From CAYOWK01 sp964407665 (lineage in GTDB: Bacteria; Pseudomonadota; Alphaproteobacteria; Caulobacterales; Hyphomonadaceae), in assembly GCA_964407665.1 (NCBI GenBank), contig CAYOWK010000062.1, forward strand, positions 1 through 22,522: 22,522 nucleotides of DNA, written 5' to 3'. Shown here piece after piece: positions 1-7,461 of the stretch. The notes beneath the pieces are model-generated. The model was not told where the DNA came from, did no database searches, and worked only from the letters and a program-made list of their open reading frames with translations. How positions within the stretch are numbered: the first letter of the stretch is position 1; each line of letters opens with the position of its first letter. A program made the translations under genes and the position numbers.

Positions 1-447
1 GAGAATCCACACCGCCAGCGGCACGTTGAACAGGCAGTGCGCCAGCGCCACCGCGATGTGCGTGTCGATCAGTCCGAACGCCGAGTAGAGCTGGAAGAAC
101 GGCAGGGCGAAGACCGCAGCCGGCGCCATGCGGTTGGTCAGAAGCCAGAAGAACAGGTGCTTGTCGCCGAAGAAACGATAGCGGGAAAATGCATACGCGG
201 CGGGCAGCGCAACAAGCACGGAGATGACCGTGTTGAGGCCCACATAGATCATCGAGTTGATATAGCCGGAGTACCAGCTGGGGTCGGTGAAGATCACTGC
301 GTAGTTGTCCAGCGTCGGCGCCGCCGGCAGCAGCGACACGCCCGAGGTGATCTCCGTGTTGGTCTTGAAGCTCATGTTCACCAGCCAGTAGATCGGCAGG
401 AGCAGGAACAGGATGTAGAGCGTGGGGACGATCCGGATCGAGCGCAT
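1..447 (-). CDS. glpQ: ABC transporter permease, MalG-type, probable glycerol importer (partial)
   Basis: Inner-membrane permease subunit of a sugar/polyol ABC importer, cut by the left edge, so only the first 149 codons are visible. It begins MRSIRIVPTLYILFLLLPIY, a first membrane segment typical of MalG-like permeases. An extracytoplasmic stretch follows (about residues 25-62, containing NMSFKTNTEI and LDNYAVIF), then further membrane segments near residues 65-90 and 98-122. The EAA loop that contacts the ATPase would lie outside the window. The start ATG shares one base with the stop of the upstream permease (TGATG), so translation is probably coupled. Family and position fit the second permease of the Rhizobium-type glpSTPQUV glycerol system. 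The symbol follows that system and is not the E. coli phosphodiesterase glpQ. Glycerol as substrate is inferred from gene order and the partner subunits. Confidence 0.88.
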   Translation of the reverse strand, partial: MRSIRIVPTLYILFLLLPIYWLVNMSFKTNTEITSGVSLLPAAPTLDNYAVIFTDPSWYSGYINSMIYVGLNTVISVLVALPAAYAFSRYRFFGDKHLFFWLLTNRMAPAAVFALPFFQLYSAFGLIDTHIAVALAHCLFNVPLAVWIL

Positions 448-1331
448 CAGCTACGCCCTCCGGTTTCATCTGCGGCAGCGTCATTGCGGGTCATGACCGT
501 GTAGAACACCCACGACATGAGAAGGATGATCAGGAAGTAGATGATCGACATCGCGGCTGCGGGCCCGAGGTCGAACTGCCCGATGGCCATCTGCACCAGA
601 TCGATGGACAGGAAGGTGGTGGAGTTGCCCGGTCCGCCGCCCGTCACGACGAAGGGCTCGGTGTAGATCATGAAGGAGTCCATGAACCGCAGCAGCACCG
701 CAATCGTCAGGACGCGCCCGAGCTTGGGCAACTGGATGAAGCGGAACACCGCCCACCCGGATGCGCCGTCGATCCGCGCCGCCTGATAGTAGGCGTCCGG
801 GATCGAGACGAGGCCCGCATAGCACAGCAGCGCCACAAGGCTGGTCCAGTGCCAGACATCCATGACGATCAGCGTCGCCCATGCATCCACGGGATCTTGG
901 ACATAGTTGTAATCGATCCCGATGGCCGTCAGGGCCGATCCCAGCAACCCGATGTCAACGCGACCGAACACCTGCCAGATCGTGCCGACCACGTTCCACG
1001 GGATCAGCAGAGGCAGCGCCATCAACACCAGGCAGACGGAGGCGCCGAGCCCCTTCTTCGGCATCCGCAGGGCGACGAAAATGCCCAGCGGGATCTCGAT
1101 GGCCAGGATGATCGCCGAGAACAGGAAGCTGCGCCCGAGCGCGTTCCAGAACCGCTCCGAGTTCAAAATCTGCTCGTACCAGGCGGTTCCGGCCCAGAAG
1201 AACTGGTTGTTGCCGAAGGTGTCCTGCACCGAATAGTTGACCACAGTCATCAGCGGCACGAGCGCCGAAATGGCGACAAGCACCAGCATCGGGATGACGA
1301 GGAACCAGGCCTTCTGGTTGACCGGCTTCAT
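447..1331 (-). CDS. glpP: ABC transporter permease, MalF-type, probable glycerol importer
   Basis: Inner-membrane permease of 294 residues and partner of the downstream MalG-type permease. It has about six hydrophobic segments, the first at residues 8-32. The C-terminal half carries the EAA-type cytoplasmic loop that docks the ATPase (DAYYQAARIDGASGWAVFRF, then the PKLG turn). The segment PLLIPWNVVGTIWQVFGR closely resembles the first permease of rhizobial glycerol transporters, as I recall that family. The start ATG overlaps the stop of the upstream ATPase gene by 4 nt (ATGA) and its own stop overlaps the next start by 1 nt, so all subunits should be made from one transcript. Substrate specificity cannot be read from the permease alone. 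The solute-binding protein gene is not in the window and may lie beyond the left edge. Confidence 0.92.
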   Translation of the reverse strand: MKPVNQKAWFLVIPMLVLVAISALVPLMTVVNYSVQDTFGNNQFFWAGTAWYEQILNSERFWNALGRSFLFSAIILAIEIPLGIFVALRMPKKGLGASVCLVLMALPLLIPWNVVGTIWQVFGRVDIGLLGSALTAIGIDYNYVQDPVDAWATLIVMDVWHWTSLVALLCYAGLVSIPDAYYQAARIDGASGWAVFRFIQLPKLGRVLTIAVLLRFMDSFMIYTEPFVVTGGGPGNSTTFLSIDLVQMAIGQFDLGPAAAMSIIYFLIILLMSWVFYTVMTRNDAAADETGGRS

Positions 1332-2401
1332 GCCTCGCCCTCCGGTTTGATCCGCCAGTCATTCTCGAACAGATGCACGCCCCCGGCGGCAAACGATACG
1401 CGCGCATCGGCGGGCAAGCCCGCACCCGCAGGCGCCACCGCCTTGAGTGCAACGCCGTCGACTTCGACGTGGATGATCCTGTAGCTGCCCGCCTCGTCTA
1501 TTCTCGACACCTGTGCAGGCAGTCCCTCGCCGCCGATCACCACGTGCTCGGGCCGCACCCCCAGCTCAAGCGCCGCCCCGCCCTTCGGCGTCACGCCGGG
1601 AACAGCGATAAGATGGCCTCCAAGCTGCACGCCGCCGTCCGCCCAGACCGCGGGTACGAAATTCATCCCTGGCGAGCCGATGAAGTGCCCGACGAACCTG
1701 TGGGCCGGCCGCAGGAACAAATCCTCCGGCTTGCCCACCTGAACGGCCTCGCCGCCATACATCACCACGACCGTGTCCGCGAACGTCAGCGCCTCGGTCT
1801 GGTCGTGCGTGACATAGACCATCGTGCGGCCGGACTGCCGGTGCAGGGCCTTCAGCTGCGAGCGCAGCTCCCACTTCAGATGTGGATCGATAACCGTCAG
1901 CGGCTCATCGAACAGGATCGCCGCAACATCCGGGCGGACAAGCCCGCGGCCCAGCGAGACCTTCTGCTTCTCGTCTGCCGTCAGGCCGCGCGCACGCTGG
2001 TGCTGCTTGGCGGACAGGCCCACCATCTCGACGATGGCGTTGACCCGGCTGTCGAGATCGGCGCCGCGAACGCCGCGATTGCGTAGCGGGAAGGCAATGT
2101 TCTCGCGCACGCTCAACGTGTCGTAGACAACCGGAAACTGGAACACTTGCGCGATGTTGCGCTTCTCCGGCGGCAGAGCTGTAACGTCCTGATTGTCCAG
2201 CAGAACGCGGCCTTCGCTTGGCTGCAGCAGCCCTGATATGATGTTCAGCAGCGTGGTCTTGCCGCAACCGGACGGGCCGAGCAGCGCATACGCGCCGCCG
2301 TCCTCGAACGCGAAATCGATGGTGCGGAGCGCATAGTCGCCCGGCGCCTTCGGAGTCGCATGGTAGGAGTGCCTGACTCCGTCAAACCCGATACGCGCCA
2401 T
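1328..2401 (-). CDS. glpT: ABC transporter ATP-binding protein, GlpT-like, with degenerate signature motif
   Basis: Cytoplasmic ATPase subunit of 357 residues. The nucleotide-binding domain (about 1-235) is followed by a MalK-like regulatory C-terminal domain with the typical LGVRPEHV motif. Walker A is canonical (GPSGCGKT, residues 42-49), as are Walker B with the catalytic Glu (ILFDE, 162-166) and the switch His (VTHDQ, His199). The signature loop is not: LSGGQ is replaced by LTADE (140-144). The upstream ATPase has the opposite pattern, with an intact LSGGQ but no switch His, which fits an obligate heterodimer with one working site. The gene starts 2 nt after the glpS stop. The symbol follows the Rhizobium glycerol ABC system and does not mean the E. 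coli glycerol-3-phosphate antiporter GlpT. Confidence 0.9.
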   Translation of the reverse strand: MARIGFDGVRHSYHATPKAPGDYALRTIDFAFEDGGAYALLGPSGCGKTTLLNIISGLLQPSEGRVLLDNQDVTALPPEKRNIAQVFQFPVVYDTLSVRENIAFPLRNRGVRGADLDSRVNAIVEMVGLSAKQHQRARGLTADEKQKVSLGRGLVRPDVAAILFDEPLTVIDPHLKWELRSQLKALHRQSGRTMVYVTHDQTEALTFADTVVVMYGGEAVQVGKPEDLFLRPAHRFVGHFIGSPGMNFVPAVWADGGVQLGGHLIAVPGVTPKGGAALELGVRPEHVVIGGEGLPAQVSRIDEAGSYRIIHVEVDGVALKAVAPAGAGLPADARVSFAAGGVHLFENDWRIKPEGEA

Positions 2402-2403
2402 GT

Positions 2404-3414
2404 CTAGCTATGCCCGGCTGAAGCGGCGACACGCGCGCCGGACGCATCGAAGCGGATCGTGTCGCGCGGATGCACACGCACCTGAATCGTGCTCTGCGCG
2501 GCGTAGTCCTCGACGCCACGCCTCAGCATGACCCAGGCATGTCCGCCCGACCTGAGGTGGACAAAGGTTTCGGAGCCGGTGATTTCTGTACCCGAAACAA
2601 TGGCGTCAAAGCCGATCTCCGGCCCCTCTGCCGGTCCGGGCCGCAGGTGATGGGCGCGGAATCCTATGGCTTCGCCGGAGGACTGCCCGGCTTCCAGAAC
2701 ATTGAGCGGCGGATCGGAGAACACCTGCATGCAGGCCAGCGTGTCCGGGCGGGCGTAGACCTCGCTCGCCGGCCCCGACTGCAGCACCCTGCCCTCATGC
2801 AGAACAATCGTCCGCCCGCCAAGCAGCAGCGCCTCCACAGGGTCGGTCGTTGCGTAGACCAGGATGGCGTCCGTGCCGCTGAACAATCTCGGGATCTCTT
2901 CCCGTAGTTCTTCGCGCAATTTGAAATCCAGATTGGCGAGCGGCTCGTCCAGCAGGACCAGCTTCGCCTTCTTGATCAGTGCACGGGCCAGCGCCACGCG
3001 CTGCTGCTGCCCGCCGGACAGTTCCAGCGGCAGACGATCGAGATAGTCGCCGATCTTCAACAGGCTGGCGACACGCTCGACCTCCTGGCGGATCGTCTCG
3101 ACGGGCGCGCCGCGAACCCGCAGCGGCGAGGCGATGTTCTCGCGGACCGTGAGGCCGGGGTAGTTCACGAACTGCTGGTAGACCATCGCGATGTCGCGGC
3201 GACGGACAGACCACTGGGTGACGTCAACGCCGCTATCGAACACCCTGCCGTGGGTCGGCCGCTCCAGTCCGGCCATGAGGCGCAACAAGGTCGTCTTGCC
3301 GGCAAGCGCGCGGCCCAGCAGCACGTTCACCGAGCCGGGCTCGAAGACCAGTGAGACCGGGTGGATCAGCTCCTGGCCCTTGCGTCCAAGCGATATGTCT
3401 TCAAGCGTCAGCAG
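2404..3414 (-). CDS. glpS: ABC transporter ATP-binding protein, GlpS-like, lacking the switch histidine
   Basis: First gene of the importer operon. From the chosen start it has Walker A as GRALAGKT (34-41), a Q-loop at Gln80-81, an intact LSGGQ (132-136) and Walker B LVLLDE (152-157). The switch loop reads YATTDPVEA, with Thr190 where His is expected. The start is not a standard one. A CTG at 3414 follows GGAG with 7 nt spacing and gives an N-terminus MLTLEDIS, as expected for the family. In-frame alternatives are GTG at 3450 and ATG at 3540, but the residues they add are rich in Cys and Arg, unlike an ABC N-terminus, and would overlap the inverted repeat at 3500-3525. Gene identity is well supported; the exact start is not. 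The gene ends 2 nt before glpT. Confidence 0.86.
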   Translation of the reverse strand: MLTLEDISLGRKGQELIHPVSLVFEPGSVNVLLGRALAGKTTLLRLMAGLERPTHGRVFDSGVDVTQWSVRRRDIAMVYQQFVNYPGLTVRENIASPLRVRGAPVETIRQEVERVASLLKIGDYLDRLPLELSGGQQQRVALARALIKKAKLVLLDEPLANLDFKLREELREEIPRLFSGTDAILVYATTDPVEALLLGGRTIVLHEGRVLQSGPASEVYARPDTLACMQVFSDPPLNVLEAGQSSGEAIGFRAHHLRPGPAEGPEIGFDAIVSGTEITGSETFVHLRSGGHAWVMLRRGVEDYAAQSTIQVRVHPRDTIRFDASGARVAASAGHS

Positions 3415-3499
3415 GTCGCCGCTCCGTACTCTGCACCACAGGCGGCGCACCGGCTGGCAAGCTTCACCAATATTCGCGGGAACTCCAGCCTCTGGCGCG

Positions 3500-3541
3500 C
3501 GAAGTCTGTGCGACCCACAACTTCGTGTGTCGCAAGGCACA
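3500..3541. promoter_or_regulatory. Inverted repeats upstream of the glycerol importer operon (operator candidate)
   Basis: CGAAGT-C-TGTG (3500-3510) and CACAACTTCG (3516-3525) pair around a 5-nt loop with one bulged C. A second TGTG...CACA pair lies directly beside it (3526-3541). The pair sits about 86 nt upstream of the proposed glpS start. No run of T follows on either strand, so a terminator is unlikely. An operator for a polyol-responsive repressor is a reasonable inference, but no regulator gene is visible in the window. Confidence 0.35.
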
Positions 3542-3591
3542 GGGCGACGCTACGGAAGGCTGAGGTGTCGACACAACCAGCCCCGCCCGTT

Positions 3592-4173
3592 TCAGGATCC
3601 GGCAGCCGCAATATCCGCAAGATTCCGCGCGGCCTCGGCCAGTGTCGTCCGGACCGGAGGACGGAAGGGGTTGAAACTCATCGCCATCGCCCAGCCGGTC
3701 CAGGCCATCACCCCGCCCATGAGGCACACGAAGATTTTCTCGCCAAACCCGTCGCCCGCCAGCCCCAGGATGGCGAACCCTGCGCCGATGACTGTCAGGG
3801 CGACACCGAGGAGCGCCATGAAACTGCGCAGGATGGGACCGCCGCCATGCGAGACTTCGAGGTCCGGGCGCGCACGCCCCAACGCCTCCAGAACAGCGGC
3901 GCAGGCCGACACGAAGGCGCGGGCGTCGGCGTCATGCGGGGCGTCGGCCAGACGGACGCCGCAATGCAGGACGGTTTTACCCTGGCGCGTCATCAGCACG
4001 AGAGACGTGGACGACGTGCGGCCGACCAGCTCCACGAAGCGGACGGCGGAAACTTCCGCAAAAGAGAGCGCCTTTACCTTCTGGCCGCGCGTGAGCGTCA
4101 TGCCACGCTCCTCAACGGCCGCTGTCGTGCGGGCGACAACAAGCGCGGGCTTCCAGGTGAACACAGCCGTCAT
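3592..4173 (-). CDS. Hypothetical two-TM membrane protein
   Basis: 193 residues, family not recognised. The N-terminal ~100 residues are soluble and rich in short beta-like stretches (for example VKALSFAEVSAVRFVELV and SLVLMTRQGKTVLHCG), as in small bacterial PH-like domains. Two hydrophobic helices follow, the first around residues 115-140 and the second around 145-168, and the protein ends in a short cytoplasmic-looking tail. The start at 4173 is preferred over the in-frame ATG at 4212 because GGAGG lies 5 nt upstream of it. The gene is divergent from the SRAP gene and lies upstream of the glycerol importer on the same strand, with 177 nt between them, so co-transcription is possible but not shown. 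Layout resembles the membrane protein at 15928-16515 in reverse order, without clear sequence identity. No function is proposed. Confidence 0.75.
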   Translation of the reverse strand: MTAVFTWKPALVVARTTAAVEERGMTLTRGQKVKALSFAEVSAVRFVELVGRTSSTSLVLMTRQGKTVLHCGVRLADAPHDADARAFVSACAAVLEALGRARPDLEVSHGGGPILRSFMALLGVALTVIGAGFAILGLAGDGFGEKIFVCLMGGVMAWTGWAMAMSFNPFRPPVRTTLAEAARNLADIAAAGS

Positions 4174-4295
4174 GTACGCCTCCGGGAAGTGCGCTCGGTT
4201 GTGGCCCCTCATTCAGTATGGCGTCAAATTCTGGAAAAGAGGCTCAGACGCGCCGCCCCTCGCCTCGCACGCCGCATCACCCTAACCTGCCGGGC

Positions 4296-5006
4296 ATGAC
4301 AGGACGCTTCTTCCGCCGCGAGATCAGCTGGAACGCCTACGGTGATGCAACGGGCGTGATCCCGCCCTCGTTCGGGGGCGGACGCATCGGCCCCATCGAG
4401 GCGCAATACAACATAGCGCCCAGCCAGATGGCGCCGGTGTTCCGGATATCCCGCCCGGGCCTGCATATCGGCGACTATGTTCCCAACGGTCGGGTGATGG
4501 TGCAGCCGGCCTTCTGGGGTCTCGTGCCGGTGTGGTGGGACAGGCCGCTCTCCGAGAAGACCTTCTCTACCTTCAACGCCCGCGCGGAGACGCTGGAAGA
4601 GTCGCGCACCTTCTCGGGCGCGTGGCGGCATGGGCGATGCCTGGTGCCCGCCTCGGGCTTCTATGCGTGGTCAGGACCGAAGGGCGCAGCGACGCCCTTT
4701 GCCGTGGGCCTCTCAGACCGTGACTGGTTCTGCTTTGCGGGTCTGTGGAGCCGCGCCATGATCGACGGGTCGGAAGTCGATACGTTCGCCATCGTCACCT
4801 GCTCGCCCAACGATGTCATGGCGGGGTTGTCCACCTCGATGCCGGTGATCCTGCGTCGAGAACACCACGAGCGCTGGCTCGAAGGTTCGGACCGCCAGCG
4901 CCTCGCTCTGCTGAAGCCCTACCCCGCTGCAGAGATGCGGGCATGGCCTGCAAATCCCGCTGTCGGCAACGTCCGCAATCAGGGACCGGAGTTGCCCGGC
5001 GAGTGA
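4296..5006 (+). CDS. SRAP (YedK/HMCES) family protein with a degenerate active site
   Basis: 236 residues. The SRAP fold is clear from conserved blocks in order: GRF at the N-terminus, YNIAPSQ (38-44), FWGLVPVWW (73-81), NARAET (94-99), RCLVPASGFYAW (114-125), MPVIL (182-186) and AVGNVRNQG near the end. Active members use Cys2 to form a thiazolidine link to abasic sites in single-stranded DNA, helped by Asn75, Glu105 and His160 (E. coli YedK numbering). Here Cys2 is Thr2 (ACA), Glu105 is Ala124 (GCG) and His160 is Ser179 (TCC); only the Asn (Asn94) remains. The ATG at 4296 is chosen because MTGRF aligns with the usual MCGRF. An in-frame ATG at 4218 would add 26 Pro/Arg-rich residues and still supply no Cys. 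It may bind single-stranded DNA without crosslinking; this is inference. Confidence 0.9.
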   Translation: MTGRFFRREISWNAYGDATGVIPPSFGGGRIGPIEAQYNIAPSQMAPVFRISRPGLHIGDYVPNGRVMVQPAFWGLVPVWWDRPLSEKTFSTFNARAETLEESRTFSGAWRHGRCLVPASGFYAWSGPKGAATPFAVGLSDRDWFCFAGLWSRAMIDGSEVDTFAIVTCSPNDVMAGLSTSMPVILRREHHERWLEGSDRQRLALLKPYPAAEMRAWPANPAVGNVRNQGPELPGE

Positions 5007-5082
5007 CCCGCGCCATTGATCTGGACCGCCCCGATCTGGCAAATGAAACCCAGACGGGGATGGCCCGGCGGGGACGAGACAG

Positions 5083-5757
5083 ATGACGAAACAATTTGTG
5101 TGGCTGGCTCCGGCCATGCTGCTTCTGGCGGCTGGCTGCGAGAAGTCAGAACCGGCAGCAGTGGAAGTCGCGGCGGCGCCCGCCGCCGAGACTTGCCCGG
5201 ACGATGGTCCGCGCCTTGCGCTTACCGGCGTCTGCGCCGGGCGCGCTGTGAACTACATGAACCCCGAAACCATAGGCGCCTTCAGCGCGCCTGAAGACTG
5301 CGACTGGACGACCGCCGAGACCGCCTTCCCCGGCGAGGGCGAGGTTCTGATCTATCAGGCGGCGACCTGTGGAGGCGTCACAACAAAACTCGATTTCCGG
5401 GGCGGCGCTCGCTCTGCTGCGCTGGGATACGAAGTCTCGGCGCTCTATCCCGACGCGACCTCCGTCGATGTCGAGCCGGTGCGCATCTTCGGCGACGGCG
5501 AGCGCGACGCGATGCTGGTGTTCGAGGAGCTGAAGGAGGCCATTCCTGAAGCCGAGCGCGCGACCTGCGAAGTCCGTCCCGCCGCAATTGATGGTTGGCC
5601 CTCGGACGCGCTGGTGATCGCTCCCACCGCGGCCATCCGCGCAACCCTGCCGCAGGACGAACCGATCTCCGCGTGCGGCGAGTTCGGCCTGGACGAGGAT
5701 TCGCAGCGCTTCTGGCGGGTAAGCCAGGGCTATGCGTGGTTCTTCGACCTCGGTTAG
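5083..5757 (+). CDS. Putative lipoprotein, C-terminus possibly cut by an amber codon
   Basis: 224 residues, family not recognised. A signal peptide with lipobox LAAGC predicts lipidation at Cys19 and export to the envelope. The mature part starts with an Ala/Glu-rich linker (about 20-36) and continues as a soluble domain with several Cys (Cys37, the CAG and EDCDW motifs, TCGG, TCEV, ACGE), which could form disulfides in the periplasm. The reading frame ends FFDLG-TAG, but 25 further codons in the same frame look coding (see 5758-5835). The annotated protein may therefore be a truncated version. It lies 76 nt downstream of the SRAP gene on the same strand and is convergent with the DUF2177 gene. 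No catalytic motif was seen. Confidence 0.82.
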   Translation: MTKQFVWLAPAMLLLAAGCEKSEPAAVEVAAAPAAETCPDDGPRLALTGVCAGRAVNYMNPETIGAFSAPEDCDWTTAETAFPGEGEVLIYQAATCGGVTTKLDFRGGARSAALGYEVSALYPDATSVDVEPVRIFGDGERDAMLVFEELKEAIPEAERATCEVRPAAIDGWPSDALVIAPTAAIRATLPQDEPISACGEFGLDEDSQRFWRVSQGYAWFFDLG

Positions 5758-5835
5758 GAGTCTGTCGACTTCGATCCGGGATCGCTCACGATCATGCTGA
5801 AGGGGCCGGATGGCGCCTGGTCGGCCAAGCCGTAG
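5758..5835 (+). other. In-frame coding-like extension after the amber stop of the lipoprotein
   Basis: Reading on past TAG (5755-5757) in the same frame gives 25 codons, from GAG TCT GTC GAC TTC GAT to GCC AAG CCG, and then a second TAG at 5833-5835. Third positions are G or C in 21 of 25 codons, as in the real genes here, and the peptide ESVDFDPGSLTIM reads as ordinary protein. One C-to-T change (CAG to TAG) would explain the pattern. A sequencing error or readthrough is also possible. Confidence 0.5.
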
Positions 5836-5841
5836 ACCTCG

Positions 5842-6240
5842 TCAGCTCCACCACTTCAACACAACGAAGGCGGCGCCTCCCGCAGTGATCGCGGAGAGTG
5901 CGCCGCCCCACAGGAAGTCCACGGCCGACATTGGCGCTGGCCAGCCTTTCAGTGTCGCCATGTTGGTGAGGTTGTACGTTCCGTAGGCGAACAGCCCAGC
6001 GACGCCGCCCAGCATGGCCGATTTCTGCCAGCTTCCGGCATCCAGCCCAGGCGCGATGGCGAGCAACGCCAGCCCCAGCGGGTAGAGAAAATAGAAGGCC
6101 GCGGCAGGCAACGCCGCGAATGGCTCGCGCATCAGCGGGGCCAACTGACCAAAATAGAACTTGCGGGCGACCAGGCCCAGCCAGAGTCCGTCAAGGACGC
6201 CAATGATGGCCAGCGATACGAGATATGCCTTGAACAGCAT
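5842..6240 (-). CDS. DUF2177 family membrane protein
   Basis: 132 residues with about four membrane helices (residues 4-25, 42-64, 73-92, 105-130). It matches the DUF2177 family: LDGLWLGLVARKFY near the N-terminus, a conserved Pro-Leu-Met-Arg segment, and YGTYNLTNMATLKGW between helices 3 and 4. The biochemical role of the family is unknown. GGGAG upstream of the ATG supports the start. It lies 66 nt downstream of rodA on the same strand, so it could be read through from the elongasome operon, but nothing in its family links it to the cell wall. It is convergent with the lipoprotein gene. Confidence 0.88.
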   Translation of the reverse strand: MLFKAYLVSLAIIGVLDGLWLGLVARKFYFGQLAPLMREPFAALPAAAFYFLYPLGLALLAIAPGLDAGSWQKSAMLGGVAGLFAYGTYNLTNMATLKGWPAPMSAVDFLWGGALSAITAGGAAFVVLKWWS

Positions 6241-6306
6241 GGCCGTCTCCCGCCCGCTCGGTCGGGGCTAGACCCAATACGCAAACGCACCGCCGATGGT
6301 TCACGG

Positions 6307-7461
6307 CTACATCATGCCCCGCAACGCGACTGAGCTATCGCGCTGAAGATGAACCGCCATCAGCAGGCCGAACCCTGCCATCACAGTGAGCAGGACGGTG
6401 CCGCCGTAGGAAATCAGCGGCAGGGGAATACCCACGACCGGCAGCAGGCCAATCACCATGCCGATATTGATCACCACATAGATCGCCATCGTCGATACAA
6501 AGCCCGCTGAGGCGAGCGACCCGAACACGCTGCCCGACCGCCCGGAAATCACCATCCCCTGAATCAGCAGCACGCCGAAGATCGCAAGGATCACCAGCGA
6601 CCCGGCGAAGCCGAACTCTTCGGCGATCACGGTGAAGATGAAGTCGGTATGCTGCTCCGGGATGTATTCCAGCTGCTTCTGCTGGCCTTCGAGGAAGCCC
6701 TTGCCGGCAAAGCCGCCCGACCCGATGGCGATCAGCCCCTGCTTCAGCTGGTATCCCGCACCGAGCGGATCGGCCTCCGGGTCGAACAGCGTATCGACGC
6801 GAGCGCGCTGGTACTCATGCAGGATGAAGAAGTACGCGACCGGAATGAACGCTGCGACCGCGACCAGGACGCCGATGATGACCCGGAGGCTCATCCCTGC
6901 GAAGAAGATGACGGCGCAGCCTGTACCGAGGATCATCAGCGCAGTGCCGAGATCCGGCTGGTGCATGACCAGCGCCGTGGGAATCGCCACGATGGCAAGC
7001 GCAGGGATGTGGATCCAGAACCCGGTTCGCCCGGACTCGAACATCTGGTGGTAGTAACGTGCGAGCGCGAGCGGCACCGCGATCTTCAGGAGCTCCGACG
7101 GCTGCAGCTGCAGCGGGCCGATCCTGAGCCAGCGCTCGGCGCCGTTGACCGTCACGCCCGCCACCTCGACGCCGATCAGCATGATCACGCCGACGAAGTA
7201 GACCGGATAGGAAAGACTGCCCCAGACGCCCAGCGGCACCAGCGCGAGGATCATCCCCATCGCAAGGAACATCAGAAAGCGCAGGCCATGCTGGATGGCC
7301 AGCGTCGCATCGATGTGCGCCTGCCCCGTCTCCGGATTGTAGGCGCTGGAGCCCACCGAGAACTGGACGGCGATGCCGCAGACAGCCAGCACCAGGAAGG
7401 TGAGCACGAGGAACCAGTTCATGCCGGCAAAACGGCCAGCCAGGGTGTCGCGCCGGATCAT
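6307..7461 (-). CDS. rodA: Rod shape-determining protein RodA (SEDS peptidoglycan glycosyltransferase)
   Basis: 384 residues, the usual RodA length, with about ten membrane helices. RodA polymerises lipid II into glycan strands of the lateral wall and works in a complex with PBP2. SEDS hallmarks are present: GAERWLRIGPLQLQPSELLK, the HQPDLGTA segment with the catalytic Asp in the large periplasmic region, the cytoplasmic stretch with PLGAGYQLKQGLIAIGSGG, and PLPLISYGGT near the C-terminus. The ATG overlaps the stop of the PBP2 gene by 4 nt, which fits 1:1 production of the two partners. It is the last gene of the mreB-mreC-mreD-mrdA-rodA cluster. No clear intrinsic terminator was found in the 66 nt that follow. 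Confidence 0.98.
   Translation of the reverse strand: MIRRDTLAGRFAGMNWFLVLTFLVLAVCGIAVQFSVGSSAYNPETGQAHIDATLAIQHGLRFLMFLAMGMILALVPLGVWGSLSYPVYFVGVIMLIGVEVAGVTVNGAERWLRIGPLQLQPSELLKIAVPLALARYYHQMFESGRTGFWIHIPALAIVAIPTALVMHQPDLGTALMILGTGCAVIFFAGMSLRVIIGVLVAVAAFIPVAYFFILHEYQRARVDTLFDPEADPLGAGYQLKQGLIAIGSGGFAGKGFLEGQQKQLEYIPEQHTDFIFTVIAEEFGFAGSLVILAIFGVLLIQGMVISGRSGSVFGSLASAGFVSTMAIYVVINIGMVIGLLPVVGIPLPLISYGGTVLLTVMAGFGLLMAVHLQRDSSVALRGMM

Noticed and set aside
4218..4295. An N-terminal extension of the SRAP protein from ATG 4218
   Set aside because: No ribosome-binding site is present, the added sequence is Pro/Arg/His-rich, and family members begin at the position of MTGRF.
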